From contig JBBRWV010000039.1 of assembly GCA_038248985.1 (NCBI GenBank), positions 1-26,462 on the forward strand: a stretch of 26,462 bases of DNA, read 5' to 3'. Position 1 is the stretch's first letter; every line of letters begins with the position of its first letter. The translations under genes and the position numbers were made by a program. The notes beneath the pieces were generated by a model. It searched no databases. It worked only from the letters and a program-made list of their open reading frames with translations, and was not told where the DNA came from. This document shows positions 1 through 7,512 of this stretch, in pieces. Source of the DNA: JBBRWV01 sp038248985. GTDB lineage: Bacteria > Planctomycetota > Phycisphaerae > WQYP01.

Positions 1-1
1 C

Positions 2-3000
2 CTCGACCGCAACGCCCCCCCCATCTCCCGCGTCCTCTCCGCTTACTACCTCGACTTCCCCCAATCTCCCGAAAAACTCCTCCCCGCCGCCCAAGAAGCC
101 CAGGGACTCCTCCCTCAAGATCCCTTCCTCAACTACTTCCTCGCCAAAGCCTACCTCCACGCCGGCGAACGCGACCTCGCCCTCGAACACACCCTCCTCG
201 CCGCACGCTTCGCACCAGCCTGGGGCCTCCCCTGGGTCGACGCCGCCCAACTCCAACTCGCCATCGGCCGCACCGCCGACGCCTACGCCGCCGCCCAGGC
301 CGCCCAAAAACGTCTCCCCGAAAACCGTGACGTCGCCGTCGTCTTCGCCCTCGCCACCGGTGCCAAACTCCAGTACGACCACTCCCCCTCCGTCACCCCC
401 GACGTCCTCCAAAACGCCCTCCAACTCCTCCTCGATATCGAAAAACGCTGGCCCGACGAATCCCGCGCCCTCCCCCTCCACGTCCAGCTCCTCGTCCGCC
501 AGAAACAACGCGACGCCGCCTCCCAGCTCATCCAATCCTCCCTCCTCCGCACGCCCCCAGTCCCCGAAAAAATCCTCCTCCAACTCGCCATGGTCTCCCA
601 GGATTCCTCCCTCAACCTCGTCAATAACATCTTCGACGCCTCCCAAAAAGCCCACGGCCTCACCCCTGACCTCGCCTTCTCCCAAGCCCTTCACCTCCTA
701 AAAACCAACCGCCCCGACGAAGCCCTCAAACTCCTCGACACCGCCTCCCACAACCCGCAAAACGCCCCCGCCGACGTCCCCGCCTGGGCCATCGCCTGGG
801 CCACCTTCCTCGACATCGCTGGCGATTCCCGCGCCGCACCCGCCTGGGTCGCCCTCGGCGACGCCTACCCCAACAACGTCTCCCTCCAATGGTCCGCCCT
901 CAGCGCCCGCTGCGTCCAACGCGATAACGACTTCATCGGTCGCACCATCGACCGCCTCCGCACCCAGCTCGGCGATCACGGCCTCACCTGGCGCTTCGCC
1001 CGCGCCCGCTGGCTCCTCCTCGCCAAATCCGGCGAAAAAGACGCCGCCGAAGCCTCCCTCCTCCTCGGCGACATCGCCCGCTCCTCCCCCGACCTCCTCG
1101 CCCCTCGCCTCCTCCTCGCTGAATGTATGGAACGCCTCGGCAACACCTCCGAAGCCATCCAACACCTCTCCGTCGCCGCCACCCTCCGCCCCGATTCTCA
1201 CGTCATCTCCCTCGAACTCGCACGCCTCCTCCTCCTCCAGGGCAATTCCTCCGCCGCAGGACAACACGCCCAACGCGTCATCGCCAGCGACTCCGCCTCC
1301 CCCACTGAACGCTACCGCGCCGCCACCTACCTCGCCCAGATCGGCCAGTTCGACGTCGCCCTCGCCGTCATCGAAAAACTCTATCCCCCCAATTCCCCGC
1401 CCCCTCCTGACCTCATCCTCGCCCGCCTCTACCTCCAGCAAAACCAACCCGAAAAAGCCGCCGCCATCGCCCAGGTCCTCCTCCAAAAACCCTCCCCCGC
1501 CATCATCCAGTTCGCCGCCGATCTCTTCGCCTCCATCCACCGCCCCGCCGACGCCCAGGCCGCCCTCAACCTGCTCGACTCCGTCACCACCACACCCCTC
1601 ATCCGTCACCTCGTCCGCGGCGGCTATTACTCCCGCTTCGGCGACCCCCAGCGCGCCCTCGAAGCCTTCGCCCTCGCCAACGCCGCCGACCCCGCCAACC
1701 CCGCCGTCTGGCGCGAACGCATCGCCATCTCCTTCTCCCTCGGAAAAATCCCCGAAGCCCTCGCCGCCCTCAAAGAAGCCCACAAAGCCGTCCCCGGCGA
1801 TCCCGTCCTCGCCTCCGCCGATTCCCATGCCGCTCTCCTCCTCGACGCCTCCTCGGATCCCACCCACCGCGCCCTCCTCGTCGCCTCCGTCCAAGGCGTC
1901 TCCGAAAGCGCCGCCGCCCTTGAATCCCTCAAACTCCTTCAACAATCGCGCAACCTCAAACTCACCCGCCCCCAGCTCCTCGCCAAACTCACCCGCCTCG
2001 CCACCCAATACCCCCGCGTACTCGCCGTCCAAAGCCTCCTCATCCAGGTCCACGCCCAGGCCGGCAATATCGACGAAGCCATCACCCTCGCCACCCGCAC
2101 CATGCAGATCTTCCCCTCCAGCCCTGAGCCCGCTCAATGGGCCACCAACTCCCTCGCGCTCGCCCAACGCTGGTCCGAAGTACTCCCCACTGCCCGCGAA
2201 TGGCGCGATCGCTCCCTCGCCCGGTCCTTCCACCCCGATCTCGCCATCGCCAGCGCCCAGCTTCAACTCGGCCAGGTCGAACAATCCCTCCGCCAGATCG
2301 ACGCCTACATCCCCGACGCCAAGGCCCAACCCGAAAAATACCCCGGCGTCATCCTCCTCTACGCCCAGGCACTCCTCAAAAACAATCGCTACCCCGCCGC
2401 CGAAAATCTCCTCAAACCTCTGCTCAAAAACTCCCCCGAATGGCGCAAAATCTGGATCGCCCTCGCCGCCCGATCCGTCAACAGCGACCAGGTCGCCTCC
2501 GCCTGGCTCGAACATGCCTACTCCGTCATCTCCCCCACCAGCCTCCCCGAAAAACTCCAACTCGCACACGCTTGGATCACCCTCGGCCAGCGTCTCCGCG
2601 CCGAAAACCCCACCGCTCTCTCCGCCGCCATCTACCTCGACTACGGCCACACCCTCATCGAATCCCTCGGCCACGCCCCAGACGCCTCACCCGACGCCCT
2701 CCTCGCCCTCGCCCTCCACCGCGAATCCCTCCCCAATCTCCCCGCCGCCGTCGAAGCCTACCGCCGCCTCCTCAAACTCCAGCCCGATTCCCACATCGCC
2801 CAAAACAACCTCGCCGCCATCCTCCTCCAAAAAGAGGCCACCCTCCCCGAAGCCCTCACTCTCGTCGACCAAGCCATCGCCGCCTCCCCCCGCGTCCCCA
2901 ACTATCACGACACCCGCGCCGAAATCCTCCTCCGCCAACACAACCTCACCGCCGCCGCCGAAGCCCTCCAAACCGCCATCTCCCTCGCCCCCACCCAAGT

Positions 3001-3151
3001 CGAATGGCGCATCAACCTCATCACCCTCCTCTCCCAAAATGGCCAGACCGAAAAAGCCCAGGCCGCACTCCGCCAATTACAATCCCTCGCCGAAAGCCGC
3101 TCCCTCACCCCCCAACAACAAAAAAAACTCTCCGCCACCGGCCTCCGCTAA
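2..3151 (+). CDS. Large TPR-repeat protein, 5' end outside window
   Basis: The frame is open from base 2 to the TAA at 3149-3151, giving at least 1049 residues with no N-terminus in view. An internal ATG at 590 is not a credible start, because the translation upstream of it is the same kind of helical repeat (for example AYLHAGERDLALEHTLLAA). The protein is built of Ala/Leu-rich helix pairs of about 34 residues. The last ~150 residues hold the clearest TPR units (AVEAYRRLLKLQPDSHIAQN, then ALTLVDQAIAASPRVPNYHD, then ALQTAISLAPTQVEWRINLI). TPR solenoids act as protein-protein scaffolds. Large ones often sit beside exopolysaccharide or PEP-CTERM loci (PrsT-type), but I see no exosortase or PEP-CTERM gene here, so that link is only a possibility. 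Codons end almost always in C, giving long spurious open frames on the other strand. A signal peptide or lipobox cannot be judged. Confidence 0.85.
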   Translation, partial: LDRNAPPISRVLSAYYLDFPQSPEKLLPAAQEAQGLLPQDPFLNYFLAKAYLHAGERDLALEHTLLAARFAPAWGLPWVDAAQLQLAIGRTADAYAAAQAAQKRLPENRDVAVVFALATGAKLQYDHSPSVTPDVLQNALQLLLDIEKRWPDESRALPLHVQLLVRQKQRDAASQLIQSSLLRTPPVPEKILLQLAMVSQDSSLNLVNNIFDASQKAHGLTPDLAFSQALHLLKTNRPDEALKLLDTASHNPQNAPADVPAWAIAWATFLDIAGDSRAAPAWVALGDAYPNNVSLQWSALSARCVQRDNDFIGRTIDRLRTQLGDHGLTWRFARARWLLLAKSGEKDAAEASLLLGDIARSSPDLLAPRLLLAECMERLGNTSEAIQHLSVAATLRPDSHVISLELARLLLLQGNSSAAGQHAQRVIASDSASPTERYRAATYLAQIGQFDVALAVIEKLYPPNSPPPPDLILARLYLQQNQPEKAAAIAQVLLQKPSPAIIQFAADLFASIHRPADAQAALNLLDSVTTTPLIRHLVRGGYYSRFGDPQRALEAFALANAADPANPAVWRERIAISFSLGKIPEALAALKEAHKAVPGDPVLASADSHAALLLDASSDPTHRALLVASVQGVSESAAALESLKLLQQSRNLKLTRPQLLAKLTRLATQYPRVLAVQSLLIQVHAQAGNIDEAITLATRTMQIFPSSPEPAQWATNSLALAQRWSEVLPTAREWRDRSLARSFHPDLAIASAQLQLGQVEQSLRQIDAYIPDAKAQPEKYPGVILLYAQALLKNNRYPAAENLLKPLLKNSPEWRKIWIALAARSVNSDQVASAWLEHAYSVISPTSLPEKLQLAHAWITLGQRLRAENPTALSAAIYLDYGHTLIESLGHAPDASPDALLALALHRESLPNLPAAVEAYRRLLKLQPDSHIAQNNLAAILLQKEATLPEALTLVDQAIAASPRVPNYHDTRAEILLRQHNLTAAAEALQTAISLAPTQVEWRINLITLLSQNGQTEKAQAALRQLQSLAESRSLTPQQQKKLSATGLR

Positions 3152-3162
3152 CCCCCCGTACT

Positions 3163-3239
3163 CCTTGAACCTTAAACCATTAACGTCTACCCTCAAACCT
3201 CAAACCTCAAACCTTGAACCTCAAACCTTGAACCTTGAC
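3163..3239 (+). repeat. Degenerate heptamer tandem array, 11 units
   Basis: Directly after the TPR gene the sequence keeps a strict 7-base period: CCTTGAA, CCTTAAA, CCATTAA, CGTCTAC, then CCTCAAA three times, CCTTGAA, CCTCAAA, CCTTGAA, CCTTGAC. The last seven units (3191-3239) are nearly perfect and the first four are degenerate. It fills most of the spacer between the TPR gene and the URO-D fragment. It resembles the short heptanucleotide repeats known from intergenic DNA of cyanobacteria and other environmental bacteria. A frame is open through it, but nothing suggests it is translated. Confidence 0.9.
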
Positions 3240-3254
3240 CTCCGAGGCCCTCCC

Positions 3255-3716
3255 ATGTCCCTCTCCCTCGCCCTCCAAGCCCTCGCCCCTTCCTACCGCA
3301 GTTCACGCATCCCCGTCATTTTCCCCCACTACCGCTCCATCTTCGCCCCCCTCCAAAACGCCGGCATCCCCGTCATCTTCACCAGCGATGGCGACCCCAC
3401 CCTCTTCATCGACGACATCCTCAGCCCCCACAGTGCCAACGCCGACGGCTTCAACTTCGAATACCTCGTCAGCCTCGAAAACCTCGTCGCCCGATACCCC
3501 CACAAAATCCTCATCGGAAACCTCAACTCCTCCACCCTCGCCCGTGGACCCATCTCCGCCATCGAAGCCGAACTCACCCGCACCATCGACATCGGAAAAC
3601 ACGCCCCCCGCTTCATCATCAACGTCGGCGGAGGCCTCACCCACGACATCCCCCCCGCCCATCTCGAAGCCTACACAAAAATCCGCCACCACCTCTGCCT
3701 ATCCGCCCGAAAATAA
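3255..3716 (+). pseudogene. C-terminal fragment of a uroporphyrinogen decarboxylase (URO-D/MtaA-like) protein
   Basis: The 153-residue product from ATG 3255 matches, from memory, the C-terminal half of URO-D superfamily proteins. It has the segment PHYRSIFAPLQNAGIPVIF, then SDGD, a second strand ending in ILIGN (residues ~88-92), and the C-terminal block INVGGGLTHDIPP before a closing helix. Full family members are about 340-380 residues, so the first half of the TIM barrel is absent. No in-frame continuation or frameshifted remnant lies upstream, only the heptamer array and the TPR gene. A 17-base segment (3307-3323) is nearly repeated at 3364-3380, so IPVIF occurs twice near the N-terminus, suggesting a patched junction. 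It is probably a non-functional remnant, though the frame is intact and a small expressed protein cannot be excluded. The start codon is uncertain. Confidence 0.65.
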
Positions 3717-3732
3717 CCCCCCGTCCATCTTC

Positions 3733-3749
3733 GTGCCTTAGTGCCTTAG
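3733..3749 (+). repeat. 8-mer direct duplication in the spacer before the polysaccharide cluster
   Basis: GTGCCTTA occurs twice back to back and is followed by a further G. The spacer 3717-3788 is otherwise featureless. The opposite strand reads CTAAGGCACTAAGGCACGA, similar in style to the 'cacgaaggacacgaagg' spacer repeats common in environmental bacterial genomes. With the heptamer array it brackets the URO-D fragment. Confidence 0.6.
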
Positions 3750-3788
3750 TAATTCAATCCGAATCTCTCTCCCAAAACCTAAGGTCCC

Positions 3789-5210
3789 ATGCCCAAGATC
3801 CTCCTCATCGCCGAAGCCTGCAACCCCGAGTGGACCAGTGTCCCCCTCGAAGGATGGGCCCATAGCCAGGCCATCGCCCGCGCCACCGACGCCCACCTCG
3901 TCACCCAGATCCGCAACCGCGACGCCCTCCTCCGCGCCGGCCTCCTCGAAACCCAGGACTTCACCGCCATCAACTCCGAAGCCGTCGCCGCACCTCTCCA
4001 CAAATTCGCCTCCGCCATCCGCGGAGGTGCCGGTAAAGGCTGGACCACCAATACCGCCGTCGAAGCCTTCGCTTACTACTACTTTGAACACCTCGTCTGG
4101 AAAACCTTCGGCACGCGCATCAAGAGCCATCACTACGATGTCGTCCATCGCCTCACGCCCCTCAGCCCCACCGTCCCCAGCCTCCTCGCCAAAAAATGCG
4201 CCCGCGCCGGCGTGCCCTTCACCCTCGGCCCACTCAACGGCGGCGTCCCCTGGCCCCGCGAATTCGACACCGCACGACGCAAAGAAAAAGAATGGCTCTC
4301 CTACATCCGCTCCGCCTACCGCCTCCTCCCCGGCCACCGCTCCACCCTCCAGCACGCCGCCGCCATCATCGTCGGCTCCGCCGACACCTGTAAACAAATC
4401 CCCGCCCGGCACCAGCACAAAACCTTCTACATCCCCGAAAACGCCATCGACCCCCAACGCTTCAACATCACCCGCCAACACTCCGCCCAAAAACCCCTCC
4501 GCGCCGTCTTCGTCGGACGCCTCGTTCCCTACAAAGGCGCCGACATGCTCCTCGAAGCCGCCGCACCTCTCATCCGCGACGGCCTCCTCACCGTAAACAT
4601 CATCGGCGACGGACCCCAAATGCCCGAACTCCAGGCCCTCGTCAAAACCCAAAACATCCACCACGGCGTAAAACTCTCCGGATGGGTCCCCCACACCCAA
4701 CTCCAAAATGAACTCGCCCAGGCCGACATCTTCACCTTCCCCAGCATCCGCGAGTTCGGCGGCGCCGTCGTCATCGAAGCCATGGCCGTCGGTCTCGTCC
4801 CCATCGTCGTCAACTACGCCGGCCCCAGTGAACTCGTCTCCGACCGCACCGGCTTCCGCGTCCCCCTCGGCTCCCGCGCCCAAATCATCGCCGGCTTCCA
4901 CAAAATCCTCCTCCAACTTGCCCAGCACCCCGAACAAATCGACGCCCTCGCCCCCGCCGCCCTCCGCCGCGCTCACGAGCACTTCACCTGGCCCGTCAAA
5001 GCCCAGCAACTTTTGAAAGTCTGGGATTGGGTCACAAATGCGAAAGAAAAATCCCGCCCGATTTTCTCCATGCCCATCCCCGATTCCGCCGAACCGATAA
5101 AAGCTATAAACTCCCCGGGTCCATCCCCCCTCACCCCCGCTTTGCACCCCCTCGACCCCTCGTTTACCCCCCCCTCCCCCTCCCTTTTACAAGGGTCCAC
5201 TGGCGTATGA
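3789..5210 (+). CDS. GT4-family glycosyltransferase with Pro-rich C-terminal tail
   Basis: This 473-residue GT-B glycosyltransferase of family 4 (glycosyl transferases group 1) is expected to be cytoplasmic and to add one sugar from a nucleotide donor to the growing surface glycan. The donor-binding half shows FVGRLVPYKG (241-250) and IIGDGP (271-276). The E-x7-E nucleotide-sugar motif is EFGGAVVIE (322-330). The acceptor half has a Gly-rich GPLNGG (147-152). ATG 3789 is preceded by a weak AAGG at 3781-3784. The catalytic protein ends near residue 421. The last 52 residues are a Ser/Pro-rich tail encoded by a run of C tracts and are not expected for the family. It overlaps the next gene by ATGA and opens the 14-gene cluster. 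The linkage made is unknown. Confidence 0.88.
   Translation: MPKILLIAEACNPEWTSVPLEGWAHSQAIARATDAHLVTQIRNRDALLRAGLLETQDFTAINSEAVAAPLHKFASAIRGGAGKGWTTNTAVEAFAYYYFEHLVWKTFGTRIKSHHYDVVHRLTPLSPTVPSLLAKKCARAGVPFTLGPLNGGVPWPREFDTARRKEKEWLSYIRSAYRLLPGHRSTLQHAAAIIVGSADTCKQIPARHQHKTFYIPENAIDPQRFNITRQHSAQKPLRAVFVGRLVPYKGADMLLEAAAPLIRDGLLTVNIIGDGPQMPELQALVKTQNIHHGVKLSGWVPHTQLQNELAQADIFTFPSIREFGGAVVIEAMAVGLVPIVVNYAGPSELVSDRTGFRVPLGSRAQIIAGFHKILLQLAQHPEQIDALAPAALRRAHEHFTWPVKAQQLLKVWDWVTNAKEKSRPIFSMPIPDSAEPIKAINSPGPSPLTPALHPLDPSFTPPSPSLLQGSTGV
5147..5184 (-). other. G-quadruplex-type motif on minus strand (C tracts on plus strand), block 1
   Basis: Plus-strand C runs at 5147-5151, 5156-5159, 5167-5174 (C8), 5176-5180 and 5182-5184 have loops of at most 7 bases. 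The minus strand therefore fits the G3+N1-7 pattern. Earlier C runs at 5125-5130 and 5134-5138 extend the tract. It encodes the Pro-rich tail of the upstream glycosyltransferase. Structure formation is inferred from the pattern only. Confidence 0.6.
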
Positions 5211-6118
5211 CCACCCTCACACCCCCCATTCACCCCCCCTCTACCCCCCCCGCTACCCCCTCGCGCGCGGCCTCTGCCCCCCCTGTCCCTTACCGTTCCA
5301 TCCGCGCCACCAAGGGCTTTTCCGCCCTCAATCTCGGCGAAATCTTCCATTACCGCGACCTCCTCGTAACCCTCGCCATCAAGGACATCAAGGTCCGATA
5401 TAAACAAACCGCCTTGGGCATCGCCTGGGTCGTCATCCAACCCCTCATCGCCGCCGTCATCTTCTCCTTCGTCTTCGGCAAGGTCGCCAACATCTCCACC
5501 GGCCCCATCCCCTACATCGTTTTCTCCTTCGCCAGCTTCCTCGCCTGGAACCTTTTCTCCGGCATCGTCACGCGCATAAGTACTTGTCTGACAAACAATT
5601 CCCACCTTATCTCCAAAGTCTTCTTCCCCCGTCTAGTCCTCCCACTCTCCACCGTCCCCACCTTCTTTCTCGACTTCACAATCTGCCTCGGCGTCCTCGC
5701 CGCCTTCATCATCCCCAACCTCAACAACATCCACCTCGGCCTCCCTCTCCTGCTCTTCCCCGTCTGGATCGCCCTCCTCACCCTCCTCGCCGTCGGCCTC
5801 GGCATCTACTTCGCCGCCCTCAACGTCACCTACCGCGACGTCCAATACATCGTCCCCGTCGCGATGCAAATGCTTATGTACGCATCACCTATAGCATATC
5901 CCTCCTCCGTGATTGAAAACCAGAAACCCTACCTGCAAGCCCTCTTCCACCTCAACCCCCTCACGAACCTCCTCGAAGGTTTCCGCTGGAGCGTGCTCGG
6001 AAGTGCCCCTCCCCACTGGGGTTGGGCGCTCTATTCCACCGCCGTCACCATCGCCATCTTCTTCCTCGGGGCCTTGATTTTCAAACGCATGGAACGCAAA
6101 TTCGCCGATATCATCTGA
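5207..6118 (+). CDS. wzm: ABC-2 type polysaccharide export permease (Wzm/TagG-like)
   Basis: This 303-residue inner-membrane subunit of an ABC transporter would flip or export the lipid-linked glycan across the cytoplasmic membrane with the ATPase encoded next. The family signature is clear near residues 52-80: LLVTLAIKDIKVRYKQTALG followed by IAWVVIQPL. About six hydrophobic segments follow, with the usual ASPIAYP and HLNPLTNLLEGFR stretches toward the C-terminus. The start at ATG 5207 overlaps the previous stop (ATGA), and no in-frame ATG offers a better choice. Residues 1-30 are an unusual Pro/Thr/Ser-rich extension encoded by four C tracts, including C8 at 5244-5251. AAGGG at 5191-5195 is a weak, distant ribosome site. 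Family assignment is firm; the substrate is unknown. Confidence 0.92.
   Translation: MTTLTPPIHPPSTPPATPSRAASAPPVPYRSIRATKGFSALNLGEIFHYRDLLVTLAIKDIKVRYKQTALGIAWVVIQPLIAAVIFSFVFGKVANISTGPIPYIVFSFASFLAWNLFSGIVTRISTCLTNNSHLISKVFFPRLVLPLSTVPTFFLDFTICLGVLAAFIIPNLNNIHLGLPLLLFPVWIALLTLLAVGLGIYFAALNVTYRDVQYIVPVAMQMLMYASPIAYPSSVIENQKPYLQALFHLNPLTNLLEGFRWSVLGSAPPHWGWALYSTAVTIAIFFLGALIFKRMERKFADII
5214..5251 (-). other. G-quadruplex-type motif on minus strand within the start of wzm, block 2
   Basis: Plus-strand C runs 5214-5216, 5222-5227, 5233-5239 and 5244-5251 are separated by loops of 5, 5 and 4 bases. This is a canonical G3+N1-7 x4 match on the complementary (template) strand. It covers codons 3-15 of the permease. 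The C8 run is also a possible slippage site. Confidence 0.65.
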
Positions 6119-6154
6119 TCCATAAGAGTAGTTATAAACTCAACTTACACGCAA

Positions 6155-7462
6155 ATGAGTAACCCTCAAATGACTGCATCCAACATCGCCATTTCCGTCC
6201 GCAATCTCACCAAAGAATTCGTGATCGCCCACGAAGAAAAACACTCCACCCTCGCCGAGCGCATCGTCTCGCGCCTCAAACGCCCCTTCCACCGCGCCCC
6301 CAAAGAAACCTTCTCCGCCCTCAAAAACGTCAGTTTCGACATCTACAAGGGCGATATCGTCGGCATTATCGGCCGCAACGGCTCCGGCAAATCCACCCTC
6401 CTCCGCGTCCTCTCCAACATCACCCACCCCACCCGCGGCGAAATCGACCTCTACGGCCGAGTCGGCTCCCTCCTCGAAGTCGGCACCGGCTTCCACCCCG
6501 AACTCACCGGACGCGAAAACATCTACCTCAACGGTGCCATCCTCGGCATGACCCGCGCCGAAATCCGCCGCCAATTCGACGCCATCGTCGATTTCGCAGA
6601 AGTAGAAAAATTTCTCGACACGCCCGTAAAGCGTTACAGCAGCGGCATGTACGTGCGTCTCGCCTTCGCCGTCGCCGCCCACCTCAACCCCGAAATCCTC
6701 ATCGTCGACGAAGTCCTCGCTGTCGGCGATGCCGAATTCCAAAACAAATGTATCGGCAAAATGCAGGACGTCGCCAAAGACGGCTCCCGCACCGTCCTCT
6801 TCGTCAGTCACAACGTCGGTGCCGTCGAAACCCTCTGCACCCGCGCCATCCTCCTCGACGCCGGCAAAGTTCTCCTCGATGGCGACGTCCAAACCGCCAC
6901 CAAGCAATATCTCCAACGCAACATCAAAGACCACCTCGCCGACGGCATAATCGTCGGCAAAGGCTACGATTTGTGCGGTTTACGCGTCTCCAAACCCAAT
7001 CTGGGCACCCTCTCCACCTTCGATCCCTGCGAAATAAACATCTCCTTCCGCGCCCACCAGCCCTGCTCCACCGCCATCCATTTCCTCCTCGAAGACTCCC
7101 GCGGCACCCTCGTCATGGGCATCGATTCCTCCAATCTCACCCCCAATATTAAATGCACTCCCGACACCATCGCCTCCTACAAGTTCCAAATCGACTCCTT
7201 CCCCCTCATCGCCGGCATCTATCGCCTCCGAATCATTATCCGCAACGATACCGATTTCTGGCACTGGGAAGTCCCCCACGCCTTCAACGTCCCCGTCGAA
7301 AGCGGCGAAGTCTACGGCACCCGTCAAGTGGAACAGAAATGGAACGGCACTACCGCCGTCCGAGCCAAAGTCGCCATCAGCACCGCCGCCGTCCCCCAGG
7401 ACGCCGATGCAAACCACGATTCCAATAGCACTTACATAAATACCCCCCTATCGGTGGGGTAA
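6155..7462 (+). CDS. wzt: ABC transporter ATPase with Wzt-type C-terminal domain
   Basis: This 435-residue cytoplasmic ATPase is the partner of the permease 36 bases upstream. Its nucleotide-binding domain has the Walker A motif GRNGSGKST (73-81), the signature YSSGM (161-165), Walker B ILIVDEVLAVGD (181-192) and the switch His219 in VSHN. AEFQNKC (193-199) is typical of the Wzt/TagH polysaccharide group. From about residue 245 a beta-rich C-terminal domain follows (EINISFRAHQP, then GIYRLRIII). In characterised O9a/O8-type systems such a domain binds the modified end of the finished O-polysaccharide and makes export selective. That function is inferred here from length and position. ATG 6155 has no clear Shine-Dalgarno; a second ATG at 6170 is possible. 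Confidence 0.93.
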   Translation: MSNPQMTASNIAISVRNLTKEFVIAHEEKHSTLAERIVSRLKRPFHRAPKETFSALKNVSFDIYKGDIVGIIGRNGSGKSTLLRVLSNITHPTRGEIDLYGRVGSLLEVGTGFHPELTGRENIYLNGAILGMTRAEIRRQFDAIVDFAEVEKFLDTPVKRYSSGMYVRLAFAVAAHLNPEILIVDEVLAVGDAEFQNKCIGKMQDVAKDGSRTVLFVSHNVGAVETLCTRAILLDAGKVLLDGDVQTATKQYLQRNIKDHLADGIIVGKGYDLCGLRVSKPNLGTLSTFDPCEINISFRAHQPCSTAIHFLLEDSRGTLVMGIDSSNLTPNIKCTPDTIASYKFQIDSFPLIAGIYRLRIIIRNDTDFWHWEVPHAFNVPVESGEVYGTRQVEQKWNGTTAVRAKVAISTAAVPQDADANHDSNSTYINTPLSVG

Positions 7463-7512
7463 CCCACGAACCCGCCTCCCCGGCCCTTCTCGCAAGCAAA
7501 AAGGAATATTCC

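Noticed and set aside
698..2674. Long open frame on the minus strand (658 codons), opposite the TPR gene
   Set aside because: Its product is almost wholly Gly/Glu/Asp/Val, the mirror of C-ending codons on the plus strand, with no domain. The plus-strand TPR protein explains the region.
2..3151. PEP-CTERM/exosortase-linked PrsT protein
   Set aside because: Size and TPR content would fit, but no exosortase, PEP-CTERM tail or other marker gene is visible, so the name is not justified.
3163..3239. Possible CRISPR array
   Set aside because: The units are 7 bases with no spacers, so this is a simple tandem repeat. No cas genes are present.
1827..3254. Continuous open frame leading into the URO-D fragment from upstream
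   Set aside because: The upstream part translates to Ser/Pro/Thr-rich low-complexity sequence in a frame shadowing the TPR gene. URO-D similarity begins only after about 3300, so I start the fragment at ATG 3255.
3738..5147. 469-codon minus-strand open frame opposite the first glycosyltransferase
   Set aside because: Acidic, Gly-rich shadow of a clear GT4 gene with intact motifs. No ribosome site or recognisable fold.
6130..6154. Internal promoter before wzt (TATAAA)
   Set aside because: There is no -35 element at suitable distance, and the 36-base gap fits simple co-transcription.
7441..7461. Terminator after the ABC ATPase gene (TACCCC ... GGGGTA)
   Set aside because: The stem is only 6 bp, overlaps the stop codon and has no T run. 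The next gene has its own ribosome site and is probably in the same unit.
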